Assembly: GCA_019163375.1 (NCBI GenBank)
Contig: JAFLKK010000004.1
Location: 310,001-374,000, forward strand
Length of the DNA: 64,000 nucleotides
Direction: 5' to 3'
Origin: Paludibacter sp.
Lineage (GTDB): Bacteria; Bacteroidota; Bacteroidia; Bacteroidales; Paludibacteraceae
This document shows positions 8,879-16,783 of this stretch, piece by piece (positions within the stretch are counted from its first letter, which is position 1; each line of letters begins with the position of its first letter). The notes under the pieces are model-generated. The model saw only the letters and a list, made by a program, of their open reading frames with translations. It ran no database searches and was not told the origin of the DNA. Made by a program: the position numbers and the translations under genes.

Positions 8879-9429
8879 GTCATATCATGTCACACAACAA
8901 CCGCACTATAAAAAGAAATGCCTATCCAACTAATGTAAGATAGGCAAGACTTAGTCAAACTATTGAATTAAGTATTATTGCGGCAATATATAATCTTTAT
9001 TTGTAAGACGGTACACCCCCCTATGTAATGCCGGCGTTACACACCCGCACTGGGTACTCATGGAATTTTTCTTATTTCAAATTTTTTATATTTTTTTTGA
9101 AACTTCCGTATAGCCTAAATTCCCATATTTGTAAACTTCTAATTCTAATTAATAAAATTAAATTATATCCCATTTTACACCAAAATAAATTAAATGGGTT
9201 AATAATTATTTTTCGGATAATTCAATTTATTAACCTAACTTGTAACTATCTAATATATACTTATATACTTCATTAACTGGGTTAATAACTATGAATATAT
9301 AGTATTTTACAAAAGGATTCGCATAGTGGGCATAGTTACCCAGATTTAGGGTAACTACCGAAATTGAGCTTAGCCTATTGGAAAAAGGGGTCGTTTTTTC
9401 TGTTAAATAAGTATATGGTATTGATAATT

Positions 9430-9476
9430 AATATGTTATATTTTTGTTAGCGTCGGTTAACATACTATAACATATT
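9430..9476. repeat. 11-bp inverted repeat
   Basis: AATATGTTATA (9430-9440) and TATAACATATT (9466-9476) are perfect inverse copies with a 25-base centre that itself contains GTTA/TAAC. It lies 150 bases downstream of the DUF4468 gene and has no T tract. Confidence 0.6.
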
Positions 9477-9622
9477 GAGCGGTTAGCCACACTGTCTTGC
9501 CTATTTTTAGATAAATTGGAAAAAGTTTGATAGCGGTCATTTTTTTCTCAAATTTGACATTGACCTAGTTGGCGGCTTAGAAACACTTAGAACCTCACCC
9601 GAATCCTATGAATTAATCAAAG

Positions 9623-10327
9623 TTAAAAATCATCTGATTTGCACATTGAAGTTTTTAGCGATGTGATAAGATTTTCCATTGTTTCAACTTCTGATATGTA
9701 GAAATCCTTTCTGTCTGGACTTTTAATTCCTTTTATTCTTGAATTGACAGTTTCAAGGTTTGTATTATGTGCTTTTAACTCTTTTCTTTTTAAACTTACC
9801 GTGTTTATGCTTTCAAGAGAATCTTTAGTGTGAATTAAACTAGGTAACAGCTTCTCATCTTCTAAATACATTTTCAATCTGTAATTTGCATCATTCCCCC
9901 GAACAACATCGCTTGTCACTTCTCCTAAAAAAGACATTGTACATTCAGTGTCAATCGTAATGTCATCGACAGTATACCTGTACTTATTGTCTTTACATTC
10001 AATTGTGAATGTGTAATTTATTGTTTCTGAATTTCCAACAGAAATATCTCCTTTCCCAAGTGGAACAGTATAAGGCACTTTACTTTTAGCTTTAAAAATC
10101 AATTTGCCATTTACAGCATCTTCAAATTGTATAACACTTTTATAATCTCCAAAAGATTTAGCTATCCATTTCTGAGCGTTTGAATATAAAACAGTTTTAT
10201 TTAAGTTGCACAGAACCACTTCTTCATACTTTACTTGATTGTTTTCATCTACAGGGAACTTTTTGCTTTGAGCATCGACTCTTATAAATGTAGCTAATAC
10301 GATTAATAGAAATAATGTTTTTTTCAT
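9623..10327 (-). CDS. Secreted DUF4468 (TBP-like fold) protein
   Basis: 234 residues with a signal peptide cut near residue 19 (MKKTLFLLIVLATFIRVDA). Residues about 30-120 fit DUF4468: a KYEEVVLCNLNKTVLYSNAQKWI opening, a SVIQFEDAVNGKLIFKAK strand pair and a YTFTIECKDNKYRYTVDDI strand pair. The C-terminal part is helical. Function is unknown. It is the last of four minus-strand genes, three with N-terminal export or anchor signals, at the left end of the element, probably cargo in the cell envelope. Confidence 0.75.
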   Translation of the reverse strand: MKKTLFLLIVLATFIRVDAQSKKFPVDENNQVKYEEVVLCNLNKTVLYSNAQKWIAKSFGDYKSVIQFEDAVNGKLIFKAKSKVPYTVPLGKGDISVGNSETINYTFTIECKDNKYRYTVDDITIDTECTMSFLGEVTSDVVRGNDANYRLKMYLEDEKLLPSLIHTKDSLESINTVSLKRKELKAHNTNLETVNSRIKGIKSPDRKDFYISEVETMENLITSLKTSMCKSDDF

Positions 10328-10357
10328 AATGATTTGTTTAATAATTAGTATTCGGTA

Positions 10358-10705
10358 TTATTTCCTACAATCAATCATTACTGTGCCAGCTTGGCAGATA
10401 AATACGTCATTGACTCGAACATCATTTTTATAATGCTCTTCTAAATCTTTCCTTAATTTTTCATATTCATCATTCGTTACAACCTTTTGAATTTTGACAT
10501 TAACTAATCTTCCAATTGGAGTTATTGTATAAATCCCATCGCTTGTTGTTTTAGTATGTTCTGCACCTCCAAGAATACCATAACTTTCATAAGTAGATAC
10601 TAAGGATTCTACAAGCACATCAGTTTCTTTGAAAAGTTCTTTTTTGCTTGGTGAACATCCAATAGTAAAAATAAAAATCGCAAAATAGATAAGTGTCTTT
10701 TTCAT
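10358..10705 (-). CDS. Small lipoprotein, element cargo
   Basis: 115 residues with a lipobox ending at Cys17 (FTIGC). The mature part has a long helix, then short strands and a C-terminal VFICQAGTVMIDCRK with two cysteines that could form a disulfide. No family recognised. 30 bases separate it from both neighbours, so it sits in one operon with them. Confidence 0.7.
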   Translation of the reverse strand: MKKTLIYFAIFIFTIGCSPSKKELFKETDVLVESLVSTYESYGILGGAEHTKTTSDGIYTITPIGRLVNVKIQKVVTNDEYEKLRKDLEEHYKNDVRVNDVFICQAGTVMIDCRK

Positions 10706-10734
10706 TGCATTGTAATTTAAGATTAGAGATATGT

Positions 10735-11079
10735 TTATTTGTGTATTAAATTATCGTATGAAGGAAAATCTTCACCTAATCTAGTGAATTTTTTAATGTA
10801 CTTCTCTTTCAATTTAGGATAATGCAAATCAAACACTTCTTTTGTTGGTCTGCCTTTTAAATAGTGCATTAATGGGTCATTCCAAACATCTCTTAATAAT
10901 TTGATTTTTGCTTCGACTTTATAACCATTCGCAATTAAAAAATCAATACTATCATTTTCTTTCCATGACTTTTCTTTCAAGTCTTTAATGTCGCTTGCTA
11001 TTTGAAAAAACTTAACAATCATTGCAATTGAAATTATAAAATAAACAATCGCAATACAAAATATTAGTTCTTGACTCAT
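10735..11079 (-). CDS. Small membrane-anchored protein, element cargo
   Basis: 114 residues. One N-terminal transmembrane helix (about residues 5-27) is followed by a charged helical region, presumably cytoplasmic. A stretch of K/E-rich residues and LHYPKLKEKYIKKF suggests a helical bundle. Not recognised. It lies between two lipoprotein genes with 30-100 base gaps. Confidence 0.65.
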   Translation of the reverse strand: MSQELIFCIAIVYFIISIAMIVKFFQIASDIKDLKEKSWKENDSIDFLIANGYKVEAKIKLLRDVWNDPLMHYLKGRPTKEVFDLHYPKLKEKYIKKFTRLGEDFPSYDNLIHK

Positions 11080-11181
11080 CGTGTTTAAAATTAAGTTATT
11101 ATTTGTGGCTTATAATTATATGATTGTAATTTAGATTGCCGAAAATTGGATCATTGTGTATTATGTTTTTCGGAGCCTTGT

Positions 11182-11655
11182 CTATTTTTCTCTATAATAT
11201 CCAGTAACATATTTTGATTGCGAGCCTTTCAAAGAGAAATTGTCCGAGCTTACGATAAGGAGACTGTAGTAATTGTAAAGCTTTTTATCAGAAGTACCAC
11301 CTTTAAGATATATGAATAATTCACTTGCATCTTGCGAAACATAGAAATAGCAATTTACTCCAGGCTCATTTGTTTTCCCAAAGCCTTTGTAAACACATTC
11401 ACCATGTGCAGTTAATGCAACAACCTTTCCATTCAAATAATCATCTTCGTAAATATCTAAGGGTGATGTATAAACTTTTAAAAATTCGATGGATGAATTA
11501 TAGTCAAATTCTACTTTACTACTAAATTTTCCAGTCATCATTGCAAGAGCCTTTTTTTGAGGTTCAGAGTATGGACTGATATAATTATCGTCTTTAGAAC
11601 AGCTCGAAAGTGTTAACATTAAAATCGCAAATAGCATTACTTTTTTCATTTTCAT
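11182..11655 (-). CDS. Lipoprotein, element cargo
   Basis: 157 residues with a lipobox ending at Cys19 (LTLSSC) followed by SKDD, typical of Bacteroidota surface or periplasmic lipoproteins. The rest is mostly beta strands (FSSKVEFDYNS, VVALTAHGECVYKGFG, NCYFYVSQDASELFIYL), suggesting a small lipocalin-like or Spi-like barrel. Not recognised. Its 5' leader of about 270 bases holds the large nested inverted repeat at 11747-11860. Confidence 0.72.
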   Translation of the reverse strand: MKMKKVMLFAILMLTLSSCSKDDNYISPYSEPQKKALAMMTGKFSSKVEFDYNSSIEFLKVYTSPLDIYEDDYLNGKVVALTAHGECVYKGFGKTNEPGVNCYFYVSQDASELFIYLKGGTSDKKLYNYYSLLIVSSDNFSLKGSQSKYVTGYYREK

Positions 11656-11746
11656 TTATTTTTAGGGGTTTATAATTTTACCGTAATGTAATGCTATTAC
11701 AGTAACAACCCACCTAAAAACAAAATGCGTGGGTCATCACATAATC

Positions 11747-11860
11747 AGTGTAAGTGGTACGGCCAGTACCAAACAACCCTAATAAGTTATGCCCACGCAA
11801 AACGTGAGCGTTAAACTTATCATTCGAGGGTTGTATAAAAATTGGCCGTTTCCTTACACT
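11747..11860. other. 114-nt nested inverted repeat (structured RNA or recombination site)
   Basis: Five paired blocks nest in order: AGTGTAAG/CTTACACT (11747-11754, 11853-11860), ACGGCCA/TGGCCGT (11759-11765, 11843-11849), ACAACCCT/AGGGTTGT (11773-11780, 11827-11834), ATAAGTT/AACTTAT (11782-11788, 11814-11820) and CACG/CGTG (11794-11797, 11803-11806). That is 34 perfect pairs with small asymmetric internal loops. No T tract follows, so it is not a simple terminator. If the -7 element at 11921-11928 is used, it lies in the leader of the lipoprotein mRNA. Confidence 0.8.
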
Positions 11861-11920
11861 CAAACAATAGCAAAACGCTATATAATATTTTGAAAATCAA
11901 TAATTCGCATTATTGAATTG

Positions 11921-11928
11921 CAAAGATA
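11921..11928 (-). promoter_or_regulatory. Possible promoter of the cargo operon
   Basis: TATCTTTG on the minus strand matches the Bacteroidota -7 consensus. No -33 TTG is seen at the right distance. The first downstream gene starts 266 bases away, after the nested hairpin. Confidence 0.4.
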
Positions 11929-12020
11929 TAATTTTATTTTTAATAGATGGTCTATTTACTAAAAAATGTTTCTATATTTACGCCCGATAGAATAATTTAC
12001 TAACTTTAAAAATTGATATT

Positions 12021-12239
12021 ATGAGTAACAAAATTATTAGAGTAAAAATTGTTGATATTGAAGACCACATTAAAAGTGGAGTGAAAGTTGTAGAAGATGA
12101 AATTAATAAAGAAATCCAAGAACTAGAAAGGCTTAAGGATGTAATTTCAATTAGTTTGATTTTAGGACTTTCTGAAGAAAAAACAGAATATGCAGTGAGT
12201 GTCACAAAAGCGGCTATGATTACGTATGAAGTGAAATAG
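12021..12239 (+). CDS. Small helical protein on the opposite strand
   Basis: 72 residues, charged and mostly helical (EDEINKEIQELERLKDVISIS), with no signal or membrane helix. It is the only plus-strand candidate within the element. The composition looks like a real protein, while the antiparallel frame (11978-12268) is a serine/leucine-rich shadow. It sits between the cargo operon and the large minus-strand operon. Not recognised; it could be a small regulator. Confidence 0.5.
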   Translation: MSNKIIRVKIVDIEDHIKSGVKVVEDEINKEIQELERLKDVISISLILGLSEEKTEYAVSVTKAAMITYEVK

Positions 12240-12321
12240 AGTCCTAGCCCAAAACACAACAAATCCACCTACATCTTCACAGACTGGGGGGATTTTTGAT
12301 TAAATTAACACACTATATTTC

Positions 12322-12513
12322 TTATTCAAATTCCTTTAACTTCTCGGTATTCACTTCTAGCAATCCGTTTTCACCAGTTTTTAAGTATCTCTCGATTACC
12401 AACCCTGTATTTATTCTTATAGCTACTTCATTTAAGAAGTCGTACATTGCAAGCTGATTTTCAGTATAATCATTCAAACCAGTCTTGCCTTTTATCTCTT
12501 TATTATTTCCCAT
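12322..12513 (-). CDS. Small hypothetical protein
   Basis: 63 residues, soluble and helical (NQLAMYDFLNEVAIRINTGLVIERYL). Not recognised. It is the last gene of the coupled minus-strand operon, six bases after the 32-residue frame. Confidence 0.6.
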   Translation of the reverse strand: MGNNKEIKGKTGLNDYTENQLAMYDFLNEVAIRINTGLVIERYLKTGENGLLEVNTEKLKEFE

Positions 12514-12518
12514 TGTAT

Positions 12519-12617
12519 TTATTGTTTGACTTTTATATAAATTCTTTTTTCTTGAACTCTAATATTTTGAGGTAGTGGGTTTGTAGTCCCCACTTCTATT
12601 TTTATTCTATCTCTCAT
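12519..12617 (-). CDS. 32-residue protein coupled to the Fn3 protein gene
   Basis: MRDRIKIEVGTTNPLPQNI opens a 32-residue frame whose ATG shares a base with the TAA stop of the preceding gene (TAATG, 12619-12615). Such overlap means termination-reinitiation coupling and is the main support for this frame. It is basic at its C-terminus. Function unknown. Confidence 0.55.
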   Translation of the reverse strand: MRDRIKIEVGTTNPLPQNIRVQEKRIYIKVKQ

Positions 12618-13921
12618 TATGCAATGATTTTAACGGAAGTAATTGTAATTGCCCCAGCCGCATAATAACTGCCAATCTTAATAACCGCTGTCATTGCTGA
12701 TGGAATAACAAGGTCGATATATGTCCCCGTAATTCCGTAAGCATCTAAATAAAACGTTGGGTCGCTAGTTTCTCCATTCCAAACAATTATTTCCGCACCG
12801 GCTAAATCGGTTTCTCCTCCAGTTCCAGTAGCTCTGATATGATATGTTCCCGCTTCTGTAAATACTACGTTTACACTTGCGCTTTCATATCCAGTTTCAA
12901 TAACCTCTGGGGCTGTAGTTTCGTAAATAATCGTTTCTGACGCTATTGTTTCAAAGCTAATTACATTACCATAAGAAGTGCCGATTGCGTTTGTTGCATA
13001 GGCTCGGACATAATATGTAGTAAGTGCAGAACCCGTAGAAAATACAGAGTTAAATGCTCCAACTGTACTTTGTGCGCCTAAGCCAATTTCTGTTGCATTG
13101 GCAAGAGTGGGGGTAGTGTCTGTTGCGCTGTAAACGAAACCATGAGCAGTGATAGCCGATAAGCCGTTACTTGTTGTAGCCCCGTTAAAAGTAGCCCCTA
13201 CTGCTGTAATAGTTGTTACTGCATCTGTGGTCAATGTTGGAGATGTTGGCTCTGGTGATGGGGTAAGCGTTGTAAACGATACTGGGCTAGATACAGACGT
13301 TCCATTTAGGTTTGTAGAGAATGCGCGAACATAATATGTGACAGCCCCAACCAACCCACTTAATGAAGCCGTATAAGCCCCCTCGAATGGTTTAGCCCCT
13401 AAATTGATAATGTGATCTGACGCATCGGGCGTGGTATGCGTAGCACTCCAGTAAAATCCGTGCTGTGTTACTGCTGTATTACCGCAACTTGTAACGTTAC
13501 CACCAAGCAAAGCAGATGTTTCAGTAACTGAACTAGCAACAGAAGCCGTTACTACTGAAGCCGTAAATTCTTCATTTGTAGGGGGCGTGAAGTTGGTAAC
13601 ATAATCAGCATTAAACCAGAGTAATGTCTGAAAATTTGTATGTTCGATGGATATAATATCTCCCTCAATTTTACCATCGTATATTGTTGCAAATATTTTA
13701 TCCGTCACAAGTCTTATTTGTGCATTTGGAGATACCTTATCCATTCTAAGAGAGTATTTAGAAACAAGTACGCCACTGTTCATAAATGATTTATTAAGCT
13801 CTATTCGGCAGTTTGTATCAACTGTGCGCGCTGTTCTCCACACAGGGGAATCAGAAGAACCGTAATTAGTCATTTTCTCAATATATATCTTATCCGGGTA
13901 TCTTGGATTATTAATTTTCAT
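12617..13921 (-). CDS. Fn3-repeat structural-type protein
   Basis: 434 residues, no signal peptide. Residues 1-110 (YPDKIYIEKM, IYDGKIEGDIISIEH) vaguely recall phage head-closure or neck adaptors. Then come two Fn3-like repeats of about 90 residues, each with the HGF(Y/V)(W/Y)SAT and YYVRA(F/Y)(S/A)TN signatures (about 125-225 and 230-325). The C-terminal 100 residues form a beta-rich region (FTEAGTYHIRATGTGGE) like a small jelly roll. Fn3 repeats of this kind often decorate phage particles and help in host attachment. The virion role is an inference. Confidence 0.65.
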   Translation of the reverse strand: MKINNPRYPDKIYIEKMTNYGSSDSPVWRTARTVDTNCRIELNKSFMNSGVLVSKYSLRMDKVSPNAQIRLVTDKIFATIYDGKIEGDIISIEHTNFQTLLWFNADYVTNFTPPTNEEFTASVVTASVASSVTETSALLGGNVTSCGNTAVTQHGFYWSATHTTPDASDHIINLGAKPFEGAYTASLSGLVGAVTYYVRAFSTNLNGTSVSSPVSFTTLTPSPEPTSPTLTTDAVTTITAVGATFNGATTSNGLSAITAHGFVYSATDTTPTLANATEIGLGAQSTVGAFNSVFSTGSALTTYYVRAYATNAIGTSYGNVISFETIASETIIYETTAPEVIETGYESASVNVVFTEAGTYHIRATGTGGETDLAGAEIIVWNGETSDPTFYLDAYGITGTYIDLVIPSAMTAVIKIGSYYAAGAITITSVKIIA

Positions 13922-13935
13922 AGTTATTAATTTAA

Positions 13936-13965
13936 TCCAGTCTTGCCCTGATTGACAAGACTGGA
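13936..13965. repeat. Hairpin built from the element's GTCTTG word
   Basis: TCCAGTCTTG (13936-13945) and CAAGACTGGA (13956-13965) are perfect 10-bp inverse copies with a 10-base loop, between the 194-residue gene and the Fn3 gene. No T tract follows on the minus strand, so it may be an operator or attenuator rather than a terminator. Confidence 0.7.
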
Positions 13966-13974
13966 ATGTTTATA

Positions 13975-14559
13975 TTATTTGTTAACGAAATCACAAACGA
14001 ATTTATCTGTATCTGCGCTGTAAACGCCATTAAGGCTTTTGGTAATATAGGCTTCTCTGATTGGGTCAAGAGGTCTGCCAACGTTAAGGAAATTAGTATA
14101 TGCCTTAATGTATTCTAACATTACCTCCACGTCATCTGAGATTTCCATTCTACATGATTTCTCAATAAATGCGTCCAGTTCGTCCTTATCATACGCGAAT
14201 GTACGTTTAGTGCCCTCAATATGTTTTAGGCTTACCACGTCATTGAAACGAGCCGTGAATGAGTGTATGGTTGAGTAATTACACATATTGTATATTCTAT
14301 TAAACGGTTTTCGCTCGTCATCAATTTTTGAGTCTGGAACGTAAGTATCTCCGTAAACTGCATTCATATAGCCGTTAAATTTATTGTCGAAAACGAAACG
14401 TTTAAATCCGTTTTGGTCTTTCAGAATGTCTTCCATTTCCTCCTTAGTTGGGGTCATACGATTTTCAGTTAAATACTTTTCCATTGACGATATTTCTTTT
14501 TCGCAACGTGCTGCTTCTGCTCTTAGTGATTTTTCTTTGTAAGAATTGTAATATTTCAT
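13975..14559 (-). CDS. Hypothetical helical protein
   Basis: 194 residues, soluble. A coiled-coil-like N-terminus (LRAEAARCEKEISSMEKYL) is followed by a mixed region with FNRIYNMCNYSTIHSFTARF and a DDVEVMLEYIKAYTNFL helix. Not recognised. It is in the coupled operon between the small paralogous proteins and the Fn3 protein. Intergenic hairpins or GTCTTGCC words flank it on both sides. Confidence 0.65.
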   Translation of the reverse strand: MKYYNSYKEKSLRAEAARCEKEISSMEKYLTENRMTPTKEEMEDILKDQNGFKRFVFDNKFNGYMNAVYGDTYVPDSKIDDERKPFNRIYNMCNYSTIHSFTARFNDVVSLKHIEGTKRTFAYDKDELDAFIEKSCRMEISDDVEVMLEYIKAYTNFLNVGRPLDPIREAYITKSLNGVYSADTDKFVCDFVNK

Positions 14560-14638
14560 CTTGTGTTAATTTTGTAGTCCACCCATCTGTGGATTGCTTT
14601 TTAAAGAGGGGCAAGACTGGGGTTGCTATTTTGTTAAT

Positions 14639-14818
14639 TTATTTGCCTAGTTTTGCATTAATCTCTGCAAGCATCTGCTCTACTGATTTCTTAGGAGCTT
14701 TATCAATTCCTAGTTCGGCTGCGTAGTTATTTACCGATTTTTGAATACTGGCTCGTCTACGGGCTACTTCTTTTTCTGGAACTTCTACAAGTTCGCCTTT
14801 TATCATTTCTGTGACCAT
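14639..14818 (-). CDS. 59-residue protein, paralogue A
   Basis: MVTEMIKGELVEVPEKE opens a 59-residue frame on the minus strand, ending KKSVEQMLAEINAKLGK. The tail LAEINAKLG matches the tail LAELSAKLG of the upstream neighbour, and both have an acidic E-x-x-A-R-R/Q-x-A segment before it. The two are tandem duplicates. Helical, soluble, function unknown. Confidence 0.65.
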   Translation of the reverse strand: MVTEMIKGELVEVPEKEVARRRASIQKSVNNYAAELGIDKAPKKSVEQMLAEINAKLGK

Positions 14819-14837
14819 CTTTTTATCTTTTTATTTG

Positions 14838-15029
14838 TTAGTTACCTAATTTTGCACTAAGTTCCGCAAGCAGAGTGTGGGTTGATTTTGTGATTACTGG
14901 AACGGTTTTAAGCCTTTCATTTGTTTTCTCAATAGCTTTATCTACCATTTTTGCAGCCTTAGCTTGTCTTGCTGCGATTTCTTCTTTTGTGAGTTCAGTC
15001 CACTCACCATTGTCATTTAAACCAATCAT
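14838..15029 (-). CDS. 63-residue protein, paralogue B
   Basis: 63 residues: an ELTKEEIAARQAKAAKMVDKA helix start and the tail TLLAELSAKLGN, shared with paralogue A, 19 bases downstream. Strongly helical and charged. It could be a scaffold or tail-assembly-like small protein, but nothing proves this. Confidence 0.65.
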   Translation of the reverse strand: MIGLNDNGEWTELTKEEIAARQAKAAKMVDKAIEKTNERLKTVPVITKSTHTLLAELSAKLGN

Positions 15030-15177
15030 TTTTTCTATTTTTATTTATTGTTACTAATTTAGTGCTGCGGTTCTTCTCATTTAGTTCTGCTCTATTGTAA
15101 GAGATATATAAGTGAACCACACCCACCTTTTTAAATTCTACCACAAGTAAATTGGTTTATTTAACCATGTTTTTACT

Positions 15178-15357
15178 TTACAAATCAATTTGCTCACGTT
15201 TTGAGCGTTTTTTCTTCCTTTTAGCATCTGATTTCTTTTTATTAATGCGTTTCTTTTTTTGAATTTCCTTTTCTCCTATCGATTCCGTGTCGGCAATGTA
15301 GTTTATCACTACCACTTTTGTAATCCCAAATCTTGTCTTTCTAGTTTCGATACTCAT
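15178..15357 (-). CDS. 59-residue basic protein
   Basis: MSIETRKTRFGITKVVVINY begins a 59-residue frame whose second half is almost all Lys, Arg and Ser, giving a nucleic-acid-binding character. It starts seven bases after the 29-residue frame, in the same operon. No family recognised. Confidence 0.55.
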   Translation of the reverse strand: MSIETRKTRFGITKVVVINYIADTESIGEKEIQKKKRINKKKSDAKRKKKRSKREQIDL

Positions 15358-15364
15358 AAGTTCT

Positions 15365-15454
15365 TTATCTTAATACATGTGCAAGTCTGTCTAAACTGTT
15401 TTGAATGCTCGCGTACTTAGCGTAAATGTCTTGGACTAATTCTTGTTGGCTCAT
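15365..15454 (-). CDS. 29-residue protein coupled to the TerS-like gene
   Basis: MSQQELVQDIYAKYASIQNS begins a 29-residue helical frame. Its ATG overlaps the TGA stop of the preceding gene (ATGA, 15454-15451), which is the main support for translation. Confidence 0.5.
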   Translation of the reverse strand: MSQQELVQDIYAKYASIQNSLDRLAHVLR

Positions 15455-15912
15455 TGTGCTAGAGCCTCCTTTCTCTTCTTTTCTGCTGCGTATAAGTGAC
15501 AATCTTCAATACATCTAGCGGGAGTGTAGAACTTAACGTCGTCTACTTCCTTGCTCTCCACCTCTTTTTTCATATTCTTAATATTGGCGATTTTCTCGTA
15601 AGCTGCCAGTTTTACTTTGTCATCTTTGGATCGTGAAGCTATCCTTGTGAATTTCCTAATCAGTGCCGCTTTGTCAAGTTCATCATCGCCGCTGTCGAAC
15701 TCCTCTAAGTTCTCTACTGCTTCATCTTCATCATCCTCGAACCATTCTGCCAGTGCGGTCTTTTTCTTTGAAGAGAGGGTTAATAAACTTGCATCATTGG
15801 CTTTACTATCGAATAGTAATCTGAATGCATCTGCTGCTCTAAATTTTCCCGATTTGACTAAGACTACAAATGCTTGGTCTTCCTTCGAGATTTCATTTTT
15901 CTTTTTGCTCAT
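15451..15912 (-). CDS. Acidic helical protein, weakly like a small terminase subunit
   Basis: 153 residues. Residues 10-40 (QAFVVLVKSGKFRAADAFRLLF) recall the HTH start of phage small terminases, where a segment of the type F-x-x-x-L-x-x-G-x-x-x-x-A-A-x-R opens the protein. A very acidic centre (EWFEDDEDEAVENLEEF) precedes KFTRIASRSKDDKVKLAAYEKIANI, like the oligomerisation helices of that family. A satellite-encoded small terminase would redirect packaging of a helper phage. The resemblance is by eye only and could be chance. Overlaps both neighbouring genes. Confidence 0.6.
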   Translation of the reverse strand: MSKKKNEISKEDQAFVVLVKSGKFRAADAFRLLFDSKANDASLLTLSSKKKTALAEWFEDDEDEAVENLEEFDSGDDELDKAALIRKFTRIASRSKDDKVKLAAYEKIANIKNMKKEVESKEVDDVKFYTPARCIEDCHLYAAEKKRKEALAQ

Positions 15913-16120
15913 AATCTGCTTTTAAATAGATTCGTACATTATCTTTAAATTCTCCATCATAGGGTGTGCGTTCCCAAAATACAGGTGTCTTGCCCATTTC
16001 TTTTCTTCCAAAATATCGTAACAATTTCAATTCTTGTGCTTCTGTTAATCCTTTGAAAAAGTAGAGATAATCACCGCTTAATCCAAAATTATCGTGTCCG
16101 TTACCTACTTCAAATTTCAT
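15893..16120 (-). CDS. 75-residue hypothetical protein
   Basis: Mixed alpha/beta, with GLSGDYLYFFKGLTEAQELKLL and VFWERTPYDGEFKDNVRIYL. Its ATG shares a base with the TAA of the upstream gene (TAATG at 16122-16118), and its 3' end overlaps the next gene by 20 bases, so translation is coupled on both sides. Not recognised. Confidence 0.6.
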   Translation of the reverse strand: MKFEVGNGHDNFGLSGDYLYFFKGLTEAQELKLLRYFGRKEMGKTPVFWERTPYDGEFKDNVRIYLKADYEQKEK

Positions 16121-16662
16121 TATGCCGCTATTTTAGATTTGGTTACTCTCTTTTTCCTTAACTCTGGGTGTGCGTGAGGTTTTGAAGCTTTTCTGTCAAC
16201 GTGGCTTTCTGCTACTCTATCATTTGAACTAAAGTCAGCGCGAGGGGCGTATTTACTACACTTTGCGGCAAAATTGATGATTTCTTGTCCACAGTAGAAG
16301 CCTTGTGGTGTAATGCTAATGTCTCCCGATACTGTTAGTTCTGCAATCTCTTGTGCGTTCCAACCAGTAAGCCATCTGACGTCTCCGATACTATCTAAAG
16401 GGTAGACAGATAAAAGTCCGAATTTGGCTGTCCTAAGAGCTGTATTAAGGTCAGTACCTTTAAGTAATAATGCACCAGTGATATTCATAATTGCATCATC
16501 GTCATTTACTCCTGCTGCAAATGCTGCTTTAGCCATTTTGTTAGCTAATACTGCGTCTGATACTTCAAAGGGAATGGCAAGACCTACTGGCATGTTTTCA
16601 AGGATTGCTTGTACTAATAATGCGTCTTTTTCTGATTGAGTTAAATTTACTAAGTTTGTCAT
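16120..16662 (-). CDS. Hypothetical protein, first gene of the coupled operon
   Basis: 180 residues. The first 125 are small-residue-rich helices (DDDAIMNITGALLLKGTDLNTALRTA) and the last 40 are basic (HPELRKKRVTKSKIAA), which suggests binding to nucleic acid or to an acidic partner. No family recognised. It lies just after the iteron cluster and heads the 16662-12322 operon. Confidence 0.65.
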   Translation of the reverse strand: MTNLVNLTQSEKDALLVQAILENMPVGLAIPFEVSDAVLANKMAKAAFAAGVNDDDAIMNITGALLLKGTDLNTALRTAKFGLLSVYPLDSIGDVRWLTGWNAQEIAELTVSGDISITPQGFYCGQEIINFAAKCSKYAPRADFSSNDRVAESHVDRKASKPHAHPELRKKRVTKSKIAA

Positions 16663-16783
16663 TGTTGTAGGTGTTAGGTGTTAATTTATTAGTGATTGAT
16701 TGTGTTATTTGTAATTTTTAAGGAAAAAATGTAATAATGAACGGTCGCTCATCGACTCTGTGATTTTGCGTTAATTTGATAAC

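Larger units (their letters stand above)
8568..9622. other. Non-coding left end of the element, rich in repeats
   Basis: No convincing gene in over 1 kb. It contains three copies of the word GTCTTGCC (8703-8710, 8943-8950 on minus, 9494-9501), a 10-mer GTCCTGTCCT repeated exactly 20 bases apart (8849, 8869), two copies of TGGGTTAATAA (9195, 9278), a perfect 8-bp hairpin (9334-9341/9349-9356) and a perfect 11-bp inverted repeat (9430-9440/9466-9476). These could be integrase/excisionase arm sites, a packaging site or an origin; which is not known. Confidence 0.6.

Noticed and set aside
8550-9276. Short frames at the left end of the element
   Set aside because: Biased composition, no start signals, and they cross repeat words; treated as non-coding.
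11747-11860. The nested inverted repeat as a rho-independent terminator
   Set aside because: No T run follows on either side, and the internal loops are too many for a simple terminator.
11978-12268. 96-codon minus-strand frame opposite to the small plus-strand gene
   Set aside because: Serine/leucine-rich antiparallel shadow of the 72-residue frame.
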